Source: Alphaproteobacteria bacterium (GTDB taxonomy: Bacteria > Pseudomonadota > Alphaproteobacteria > SMXP01). From it: a DNA stretch of 5,482 nt. Position 1 is the first letter of the stretch, and each line of letters starts with the position of its first letter. The DNA lies in assembly GCA_004356335.1 (NCBI GenBank), contig SMXP01000027.1, positions 1 to 5,482 of the forward strand, written 5' to 3'. The position numbers and the translations under genes were made by a program. Positions 1-5,228 of the stretch are shown here, one piece after another. A model generated the notes under the pieces. It did not search any database, was not told the DNA's origin, and worked only from the letters and a program-made list of their open reading frames with translations.

Positions 1-1
1 C

Positions 2-43
2 CGCAAGGGGGACAGGTCGGTAATGGAAACCGCCTTGAGCTAG
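2..43 (+). CDS. Possible 3' end of an upstream gene (partial)
   Basis: An open frame runs in from the left edge and stops at TAG 41-43, giving a 13-residue tail ending METALS. Eleven of the 13 codons end in G or C, which fits coding sequence of this genome. The alternative frame starting at base 1 stays open to TGA 58-60 but has poorer third-position composition and runs into the repeat. The stop is the first triplet of repeat copy A, just as the dioxygenase stop is the first triplet of copy B. The piece is far too short to identify a product, and it may not be coding at all. Confidence 0.3.
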   Translation, partial: RKGDRSVMETALS

Positions 44-196
44 AGCGCATTCAGGAGTGAAGACCGTCCTTGCCAAGGTCAATCGATCCGGTGGATCGAT
101 TGAAGGGATGAACGGACACCGGTTTTCCGTCCGAATGCGCGACAAAACAAAGATTTAGAGCACGTTAGCGATTCCATCTTTTGTGAACGTGCTCTA
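41..196. repeat. Composite palindromic intergenic repeat, copy A
   Basis: This is the longest of three related copies in the window. Module 1 is bounded by inverted arms gcgcattc (45-52) and gaatgcgc (133-140). A short A-rich linker (141-155) leads to module 2, a perfect 11-base inverted repeat, tagagcacgtt (156-166) and aacgtgctcta (186-196), around a 19-base loop. The loop differs at only two positions from the loop in copy C. Between the module 1 arms there are 80 bases, against 28 in copies B and C, so about 52 extra bases have been gained. The extra part holds further palindromes. Such mosaic hairpin elements are typical of intergenic regions in alphaproteobacteria. They may affect mRNA ends or stability when transcribed. 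The family assignment is from memory; the repeat structure is directly visible. Confidence 0.88.
81..101. repeat. Perfect inverted repeat inside the insertion of copy A
   Basis: The arms aatcgatcc (81-89) and ggatcgatt (93-101) pair perfectly around a 3-base centre. A second small palindrome, ccttgccaagg, lies just upstream at 68-78. Both fall in the stretch present in copy A but absent from copies B and C. This suggests that another small hairpin element landed inside module 1. It could instead be a protein-binding palindrome, but it has no clear promoter beside it. Confidence 0.7.
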
Positions 197-275
197 GATC
201 AAGGAGCTATACTCAATCTTGCGTATTATCTGCTAATCTGTGGCAATGTGCATGGCGGGAACTGCTCCTCAGCGC

Positions 276-281
276 AAGGAG
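276..281 (+). promoter_or_regulatory. Ribosome binding site that fixes the dioxygenase start
   Basis: AAGGAG lies 8 bases before ATG 290. The frame is open further upstream to a GTG at 248, but that codon has no comparable site. The 14 extra residues it would add are also unlike the start of TauD-family proteins, which begin close to the conserved sheet seen from residue 5 here. Confidence 0.85.
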
Positions 282-289
282 ACAAATGG

Positions 290-1135
290 ATGACATACGA
301 ACATATTGAAGTGCGGCCGGTTTCAGGATCGCTTGGCGCGGAAATTCATGGCGTTGACCTATCTCAAAAGCTCGATGACCAAACCTATTCGGAAATCAAA
401 CAAGCCTGGCTGGAATATTTGGTGCTGTTCTTCCGCGACCAGGATATTACGCCAGCTCAACAGATCGCGTTTGGGCGGCAATTTGGCGAGCTTCACATTC
501 ATCCTTATATCCCCAGCTTGGAAGGGTATCCCGAAATTATCGCTCTGGGCGCCGGATCGGGCAAGAAAGATTCGCTGCGACTGTCAAACGACTGGCATAT
601 CGATTTGTCCTATACGAATAACCCGCCTTTGACGGCAATCTTGCGCGGCGTCGAAGTGCCGGAACGCGGCGGCGATACCATGTTCGTCAATCTTTATAAG
701 GCTTACGACACCCTAAGCGATCCAATGAAAGAATTTCTTGGGGATAAGGTGTCCTATCACGATGTGACCAAGACCAACCGGCGGCAAGATCTTCAAAGCG
801 AAGGGGGTTTAGAAGGCTATAAGCGTTCGTTCACCACAACGCCGCCCACCGAACATCCTATTGTAAAGACTCATCCGGAGACCGGTAAGAAATTGCTTTA
901 CATCAGCGAACTGACGACAACGCACATCAAGGGGCTCAATCAAAACGAAAGCGATGCCATCTTGAATATGCTTTTTAAGCATATTGATTGGAAGGAACTT
1001 CAATGCCGGTTCTATTGGCAAAAGAATTCGATCGCCATGTGGGACAATCGCGCGGTCGCACACTACGCCGTGCGCGATTATGACCAGCCCAGACTTATGC
1101 ATCGCGTGACGGTTCTAGGCGAGGTCTTCCCCTAG
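290..1135 (+). CDS. TauD/TfdA-family Fe(II)/2-oxoglutarate-dependent dioxygenase
   Basis: This predicted cytoplasmic oxygenase of 281 residues is nearly the length of E. coli TauD (283, from memory). It would couple 2-oxoglutarate decarboxylation to hydroxylation of a small, probably acidic substrate. The iron site is complete: the HxD pair is H103 and D105 (WHID), and the distal ligand is H258 (in AHYA). The 2-oxoglutarate contacts T130 (GGDT) and R268 are present. The block FGELHIHP at 65-72 matches TauD, so H71 and R272, which align with the sulfonate-binding pair of TauD, are kept. Other taurine-pocket positions differ: I74, S99, N177 and T209 stand where TauD has Y73, N95, F159 and F206. 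Taurine is therefore doubtful as substrate, so no symbol is given. The start is set by the AAGGAG at 276. The TAG stop is the first triplet of repeat copy B. An 86-base gap holding that repeat separates it from mtnA on the same strand. Confidence 0.92.
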   Translation: MTYEHIEVRPVSGSLGAEIHGVDLSQKLDDQTYSEIKQAWLEYLVLFFRDQDITPAQQIAFGRQFGELHIHPYIPSLEGYPEIIALGAGSGKKDSLRLSNDWHIDLSYTNNPPLTAILRGVEVPERGGDTMFVNLYKAYDTLSDPMKEFLGDKVSYHDVTKTNRRQDLQSEGGLEGYKRSFTTTPPTEHPIVKTHPETGKKLLYISELTTTHIKGLNQNESDAILNMLFKHIDWKELQCRFYWQKNSIAMWDNRAVAHYAVRDYDQPRLMHRVTVLGEVFP

Positions 1136-1217
1136 AGCGCATTCAGGAAAAGTGGGCACCGGTTTTCCGTCCGAATGCGCGACAAGACAAAGACTTACAC
1201 AGCCCATTCAGGAAAAG
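1133..1217. repeat. Composite palindromic repeat, copy B, with broken second copy of its arm
   Basis: Module 1 is intact: arms gcgcattc (1137-1144) and gaatgcgc (1173-1180) enclose an inner stem ggaaaa (1146-1151) and ttttcc (1163-1168). Bases 1157-1185 are identical to 117-145 of copy A. After the linker, module 2 is missing. In its place a second, degenerate start of module 1 appears, with cattcaggaaaag at 1205-1217 repeating 1140-1152 exactly. The element occupies almost the whole gap between the dioxygenase and mtnA. If the two genes share a transcript, the hairpin sits inside the mRNA and could set their relative levels. Confidence 0.85.
1210..1213 (+). promoter_or_regulatory. mtnA ribosome binding site within a repeat fragment
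   Basis: AGGA, continuing as AGGAAAAG, stands 8 bases before the mtnA ATG at 1222. It is part of the duplicated repeat segment cattcaggaaaag. The initiation signal of mtnA therefore seems to derive from repeat DNA. In the upstream copy the same bases (1145-1152) overlap the left side of the inner hairpin stem, and that copy has no following start codon. Confidence 0.7.
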
Positions 1218-1221
1218 CGGA

Positions 1222-2319
1222 ATGAAGGTGAACGGTGGTCTTTATCGGACGATTTGGCTGGCGGACGATGGCCAAGCCGTGGAAATCATCGACCAAACCC
1301 GCCTGCCCCATGAATTCGTGACCGCCCGTCTCAGCAGTGTTGACGATGCCGCCCGGGCCATCGTCACCATGCAGACACGCGGGGCGCCGCTGATCGGTAT
1401 CACGGCCGCTTATGGCATGGCCTTGGCCATGGCCCAAGACCCGAGCGATCAAAACCTAGAGGCAAGCTATGCCAAATTGATCGACACACGTCCCACCGCA
1501 ATTAATCTGCGCTGGGCGCTCGATCAAATGCGCCATGCGATCGCGCCGCTTGAGACAAAAGTGCGCCGCCGCGCGGCGTTTGATCGCGCCGGGGCCATGG
1601 CCGACCAGGATATCGACCGATGCCGCCGGATCGGTGCCAACGGACTGACGCTGATCGAGGCCGCGGCCGCACAGAAAAAAGACGGACCGGTCAACGTGCT
1701 GACACATTGCAATGCCGGTTGGCTGGCCACGGTGGATTGGGGAACCGCAACCGCCCCCATCTATATGGCGTTCGACAAGGGCATCGATATTCATGTTTGG
1801 GTCGATGAGACTCGCCCGCGCAATCAAGGGGCCGCATTAACCGCCTGGGAACTCGGCCATCACGGCGTACCGCACACCGTGATAGCGGACAATGTGGGCG
1901 GCCATCTCATGCAACACGGCTTGGTTGACTTATGCATCACCGGTAGCGACCGCACCACCGCACGGGGCGATGTCTGCAACAAAATCGGCACCTATCTCAA
2001 AGCCCTGGCAGCCCATGACAACAATGTGCCGTTCTACGTGGCCCTGCCCGGTCCGACAATCGACTGGACACTTGACGACGGCGTCAGCGAGATCCCCATT
2101 GAACAACGCGACGGCGTTGAAGTTAGGGAGATAAGCGGACGCACCGCCGATGGCCGCATCGAGACAATCTCCCTTGTCGCGCCCGGAAGTCCGGTCGCCA
2201 ATTACGCCTTTGACGTCACGCCGGCCCGTCTGGTCACGGGCCTCATCACCGAACGGGGCATTTGTCCGGCATCCGCAGACGGCCTACGCCGGCTTTATCC
2301 ACAACAGGCCAAGACATGA
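1222..2319 (+). CDS. mtnA: S-methyl-5-thioribose-1-phosphate isomerase
   Basis: This cytoplasmic enzyme interconverts 5-methylthioribose-1-phosphate and 5-methylthioribulose-1-phosphate in salvage of 5'-methylthioadenosine. It belongs to the aIF2B/MtnA family. The 365 residues fit the family (B. subtilis MtnA is about 353). Visible motifs are RGAP at 53-56 in the phosphate-binding region, THCNAG with catalytic C163, GSDR with catalytic D243, and NKIGTY at 253-258. The Cys-to-Asp distance of 80 residues equals that of the B. subtilis pair C160/D240. The C-terminal [20 protein letters not shown] block is also typical. The ATG at 1222 has a good Shine-Dalgarno 8 bases upstream, and the protein begins as family members do. 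The last bases overlap the next gene by ATGA, implying translational coupling. No MTA phosphorylase or methylthioribose kinase gene is in the window. Members can also act on 5-deoxyribose-1-phosphate, so the true flux is not certain. Confidence 0.95.
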   Translation: MKVNGGLYRTIWLADDGQAVEIIDQTRLPHEFVTARLSSVDDAARAIVTMQTRGAPLIGITAAYGMALAMAQDPSDQNLEASYAKLIDTRPTAINLRWALDQMRHAIAPLETKVRRRAAFDRAGAMADQDIDRCRRIGANGLTLIEAAAAQKKDGPVNVLTHCNAGWLATVDWGTATAPIYMAFDKGIDIHVWVDETRPRNQGAALTAWELGHHGVPHTVIADNVGGHLMQHGLVDLCITGSDRTTARGDVCNKIGTYLKALAAHDNNVPFYVALPGPTIDWTLDDGVSEIPIEQRDGVEVREISGRTADGRIETISLVAPGSPVANYAFDVTPARLVTGLITERGICPASADGLRRLYPQQAKT

Positions 2320-2984
2320 AACACCTGTCGTTGCGGCACGCGATCATCGAGACCGCACAAAAGATGACCGCCCTTGGCCTCAATCAAGGGACCGCCGGAA
2401 ATGTTAGCGTTCGCGCCGACGACACCTTACTGCTGACGCCGTCCGGTGTCGCTTACGAGGACCTGACGCCCGGTGATATTGTTTCGATGACTTTTGATAA
2501 TCGCTGGTCGGTCGAAAATCCGGGCCGATATCCGACAAGCGAGTGGCGTATCCACCGGGACATTCTGTCCACCCACAATGAAGTTGGCGCGGTCTTGCAT
2601 GCTCATTCCCCTTTCTGCACCACCTTGGCCTGTTTGCAGCGGGACATTCCGGCCTTTCATTACATGATTGCCGTGGCCGGCGGCGATTCCATTCGCTGCG
2701 CGCCTTATGCCACTTTCGGAACCGAAGAATTGTCAAAAGCGGCTCTTGCCGCCCTTGAAGACAGAAAAGCGTGCCTGCTTGCCCAACACGGCATGATCGC
2801 CTGCGGTACCGACTTAACAGAGGCGCTGAAACTGGCGGTCGAGGTGGAAACCTTGGCGCAAACCTATTGGCGCGCGTTGCAAATTGGTGAACCAACGGTT
2901 TTGTCGACACAAGAAATGCAGCGCGTCTTGAAAAAATTCGCCGCCGGTTATGGCTTCGGTAGCGAACCGGACAATGAACCTTGA
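2316..2984 (+). CDS. Class II aldolase, FucA-like; likely 5-methylthioribulose-1-phosphate aldolase (Ald2 type)
   Basis: This zinc-dependent aldolase of 222 residues resembles E. coli L-fuculose-1-phosphate aldolase along its whole length, for example in [13 protein letters not shown] near 21-33 and HYMIAVAGG at 115-123. Zinc ligands H95, H97 and H158 are present, as is the acid/base glutamate E76 in the TSEWR motif. Residues matching FucA Y113, F131 and Y209 are Y116, F134 and Y212. The ATG overlaps the mtnA stop by four bases and has no strong Shine-Dalgarno of its own. Translation is therefore probably coupled to mtnA, and an earlier in-frame ATG at 2262 inside mtnA is unlikely. Next to mtnA, the expected reaction is cleavage of 5-methylthioribulose-1-phosphate to dihydroxyacetone phosphate and (methylthio)acetaldehyde, as described for Ald2 of R. 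rubrum. Alternatives are 5-deoxyribulose-1-phosphate or true fuculose phosphate as substrate, or MtnB-type dehydration, which the FucA-like sequence makes less likely. Confidence 0.88.
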   Translation: MKHLSLRHAIIETAQKMTALGLNQGTAGNVSVRADDTLLLTPSGVAYEDLTPGDIVSMTFDNRWSVENPGRYPTSEWRIHRDILSTHNEVGAVLHAHSPFCTTLACLQRDIPAFHYMIAVAGGDSIRCAPYATFGTEELSKAALAALEDRKACLLAQHGMIACGTDLTEALKLAVEVETLAQTYWRALQIGEPTVLSTQEMQRVLKKFAAGYGFGSEPDNEP

Positions 2985-3061
2985 GCGGCCGGTTGGTGTT
3001 GAGGTGACCATATTCGGAACACAATATCCACACATCGGTCAATTTCGGCCAGTCTCTCCCA

Positions 3062-3067
3062 TATAAT
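3062..3067 (+). promoter_or_regulatory. Possible -10 element for the PQQ dehydrogenase gene
   Basis: TATAAT is a perfect match to the housekeeping -10 hexamer and lies 34 bases before the ATG at 3102, a reasonable leader length. No convincing -35 hexamer is seen 16-18 bases upstream (the 17-base position reads tcaatt). The promoter may be activator-dependent, or the match may be chance in a short AT-rich patch. The 117-base gap after the aldolase gene makes an independent promoter plausible. Confidence 0.35.
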
Positions 3068-3101
3068 AAAAGGCTCAAACATTGGGGGGAAGGAAAAGCT
3101 G

Positions 3102-5069
3102 ATGACAGTCAAAGCGCCATTTATATGTTTGATCCTTATGGCCGTGCCGGGTTTGGCCGTCGCCGAGGGCTGGATTTCCTACGGCGGTGACAAGGGCGGT
3201 ACCCGTTATTCGGAACTCGATCAAATTAATCGGGACAACGTGCAAGACCTCGAGGTCGCTTGGACATACCGCACCGGCGAGTTGCAACGGCGGCCTAATT
3301 TCTTCGTCTTTCATTCCCTGCATGGCACCCCGATCCTGACGCCGGAACAGGCGGGTCGCTCGCTCCTGCTCTGTACGGATTTCAATCGGATTATTTCGCT
3401 CGACCCGGCAACCGGCGAAGAAAATTGGATGTTCGACCCGGAAGTGGAACTTGAGCCGTTCGGTCAATATAAATGCCGCGGCGTGTCTTTATGGCACGAC
3501 GAAAATGCCCCGCTCGAACAGGTCTGCGCTTGGCGGGTTTATACCAATACCAGTGACCGCCGATTGTTCGCGGTGGATGCCCGCACCGGCGAGCGCTGCC
3601 CTGACTTTGGACAAAATGGCGAAGTCGATATCAATCCGCTGATTTTAGCCTCCCAGCCCAAGGGTGACATCAAAGGGGTTCAGCTTTGGTCGGCCCCGGC
3701 CGTGGTCGGTGACGTGGTGGTGGTCAGTTCGACGGTTCATTCCAAAAGCCATTTGGCCAAATCCTTCAGCGGCGAAATCCGCGGTTTCGATGCTCGCACC
3801 GGCGAGTTCAGATGGAAATTCGATCCGGTTCCTCGCAACCCGGGCGATCCGGAGGCGGCGAACTGGCCGGAACAGGCCTTAAGGAATACCGGCGCCGGCA
3901 ATACATGGGGCTTTATGTCGGTCGATGACGAACGCGACCTTTTATTCTTACCCACATCCAACGCATCGCCCGATTATTTCGGCGGCACCCGGCCGGGCGA
4001 CAATCGCTACACCAGCTCCCTGGTTGTGCTCAAAGGGTCGACCGGCCAATTGGTTTGGCATTTTCAAATGATCCATCACGATGTTTGGAATTACGATCCC
4101 GCGGCGCAACCCATTTTGGCGACCATCACCCGCGATGGCGAAGAATTACCTGTCGCGGTGCAATTGACCAAATCCGGATTTGCCTGGGTGTTCGATCGGG
4201 AGACCGGCGAACCGTTTTTCGGTTTCGAGGAACGGCCGGTACCGACAGATGGCGTGCCCGGCGAAGTGTTGTCGCCGACCCAGCCGTTTCCGCTGGCACC
4301 ACCGGCCCTGGTGCCGACCGGCATCACGCCCGATGACGCGTGGGGCTTCACATTATTCGATAAAGCCGCCTGCCGCCGCGAGATTGAATCGCGACGTTAT
4401 GGCGAGATGTACACCCCCACGGCAATGCGGGGCACGGTGCTGTACCCGCAACCGGGCGGCGGCGTGAATTGGGGCGGTGGTGCATTCGACCCGACCCGCA
4501 ATCTGTTGATCACCAACGTGTCGCGCATTCCTGAAGTCCTTCGGCTGATCCCCAAGGACGAACTCGATATGACGGCGGCCCGGGCGCCGGGCGCCGGGCG
4601 CCCCGGCGGGCCGCCGGTTTATATCGAAGGGACGGAGTACGGCGTTCAAACCGGGCCCTTATTGTCACCCTTCGGCGCGCCGTGTACCGCACCGCCGTGG
4701 ACCACGCTCATAGCGGTGGATCTGGACAAGGGCATTATTAAATGGCAAGTGCCATTGGGCTCGATCGAAAAATTTGCCCCCTTGGGTCTGCCTTTGACGT
4801 TAGGCGCGCCGGCCTATGGCGGCCCCATGGTCACGGCAGGTGGACTTATCTTTATTGGTGCGACGGCCGATGAAAAGTTTCGCGCCTTCGACATAGATAC
4901 GGGCGATAAACTCTGGCAAGTGAACATCCCCCGCTCCGCTCACTCCATGCCCATGTCCTATGAAATAGACGGCCGGCAATATGTCGTAACCATCGCGGCA
5001 GGTCATCAATTCTTGGACCGGCAAGACGTAACCGATCACATTGTGGCTTACGCGCTGCCGGAGGAGTGA
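3102..5069 (+). CDS. Secreted PQQ-dependent dehydrogenase, glucose/alcohol dehydrogenase-like
   Basis: This 655-residue quinoprotein is predicted to be periplasmic. A signal peptide is clear: K4, a hydrophobic stretch at 5-20, and likely cleavage after AVA at 19-21. The mature part matches the beta-propeller domain of membrane glucose dehydrogenase (E. coli Gcd), beginning WISYGGDKGGTRYSEL and ending QYVVTIAAG then HIVAYALPEE. Propeller blade motifs recur, such as ATGEENW, RTGEFRW, STGQLVW and DTGDKLW. The five-helix membrane anchor of Gcd is absent, there is no CxxCH heme site, and there is no adjacent Cys-Cys pair as in methanol dehydrogenases. Electrons must therefore go to a separate partner. 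K357 (TKSG) matches the Gcd PQQ-site lysine. N330 in HHDVWNYD stands where Gcd has its catalytic aspartate, with D332 two residues on. The start is supported by aaggaa at 3090-3095. Substrate is unknown; a sugar, polyol or alcohol is possible. Confidence 0.9.
   Translation: MTVKAPFICLILMAVPGLAVAEGWISYGGDKGGTRYSELDQINRDNVQDLEVAWTYRTGELQRRPNFFVFHSLHGTPILTPEQAGRSLLLCTDFNRIISLDPATGEENWMFDPEVELEPFGQYKCRGVSLWHDENAPLEQVCAWRVYTNTSDRRLFAVDARTGERCPDFGQNGEVDINPLILASQPKGDIKGVQLWSAPAVVGDVVVVSSTVHSKSHLAKSFSGEIRGFDARTGEFRWKFDPVPRNPGDPEAANWPEQALRNTGAGNTWGFMSVDDERDLLFLPTSNASPDYFGGTRPGDNRYTSSLVVLKGSTGQLVWHFQMIHHDVWNYDPAAQPILATITRDGEELPVAVQLTKSGFAWVFDRETGEPFFGFEERPVPTDGVPGEVLSPTQPFPLAPPALVPTGITPDDAWGFTLFDKAACRREIESRRYGEMYTPTAMRGTVLYPQPGGGVNWGGGAFDPTRNLLITNVSRIPEVLRLIPKDELDMTAARAPGAGRPGGPPVYIEGTEYGVQTGPLLSPFGAPCTAPPWTTLIAVDLDKGIIKWQVPLGSIEKFAPLGLPLTLGAPAYGGPMVTAGGLIFIGATADEKFRAFDIDTGDKLWQVNIPRSAHSMPMSYEIDGRQYVVTIAAGHQFLDRQDVTDHIVAYALPEE
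4581..4602 (+). repeat. Three tandem copies of a GC-only heptamer inside the PQQ dehydrogenase gene
   Basis: The unit cgggcgc is repeated three times without error (4581-4601) plus one base. It encodes part of a Gly/Pro/Arg-rich loop at residues 494-506, in a region that is also variable and Pro/Gly-rich in Gcd. Because the unit is not a multiple of three, gain or loss of one copy would shift the frame. Confidence 0.75.
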
Positions 5070-5070
5070 A

Positions 5071-5086
5071 CACGCATTTCTGCGTG
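5071..5086 (+). terminator. Short stem-loop just after the PQQ dehydrogenase stop
   Basis: Arms cacgca (5071-5076) and tgcgtg (5081-5086) pair perfectly around a 4-base loop, beginning one base after the stop codon. No T-run follows, so it is not a standard intrinsic terminator. It could still protect the 3' end or act with the larger repeat hairpins downstream. Confidence 0.35.
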
Positions 5087-5091
5087 GCGGC

Positions 5092-5195
5092 TAGAGCGCA
5101 TTCACAAAAAGTGTACGCGGTTTTTGGGTTCGAATGCGCGACAAAACAAAGACCTAGAGCACGTTAGGGATTCCATCTTTTGCGAACGTGCTCTA
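5092..5195. repeat. Composite palindromic repeat, copy C, full two-module form
   Basis: Module 1 has arms gcgcattc (5096-5103) and gaatgcgc (5132-5139) with a 28-base interior, the same length as in copy B. The A-rich linker follows. Module 2 is a perfect 11-base inverted repeat, 5155-5165 with 5185-5195, around a 19-base loop nearly identical to copy A. The interior of module 1 has diverged from copies A and B, yet it still forms an inner stem, caaaaa (5105-5110) with tttttg (5121-5126). The copy lies between two convergent genes, 22 bases after one stop and 33 bases from the other. A shared bidirectional terminator or mRNA-end hairpin is a reasonable inference. Confidence 0.88.
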
Positions 5196-5228
5196 AATCC
5201 GCTTTCTCGAATTTCTTTGTTGAAGCCC

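Noticed and set aside
41..196. CRISPR array or insertion-sequence ends
   Set aside because: There are no regularly spaced direct repeats with spacers, no transposase frame and no target-site duplication; the pattern is a short hairpin repeat.
201..239. Promoter-like hexamers tatact (208-213), tattat (224-229) and taatct (234-239) before the dioxygenase
   Set aside because: None has a matching -35 at proper spacing, so no single promoter can be chosen, although one probably exists in this leader.
241..256. Possible sigma-54 promoter starting tggcaatgtgc
   Set aside because: The distance between the GG and GC elements is too short and the TTGC part is not matched.
248..289. Upstream GTG start extending the dioxygenase by 14 residues
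   Set aside because: It has no good ribosome binding site, the added residues do not resemble the family, and ATG 290 has AAGGAG at ideal spacing.
2262..2315. Upstream in-frame ATG for the aldolase inside mtnA
   Set aside because: The family start matches the ATG at 2316, and the ATGA overlap is a standard coupled junction; the upstream part is simply mtnA read in another frame.
3010..3027. Inverted repeat atatt/aatat in the gap before the PQQ dehydrogenase
   Set aside because: Five AT-only pairs around 8 bases are within chance expectation; no T-run and no link to a promoter.
2404..3078. Long minus-strand open frame (224 codons) antisense to the aldolase
   Set aside because: It is Arg- and Pro-rich with no recognisable motif, opposite a well-supported gene; typical shadow of GC-biased codons.
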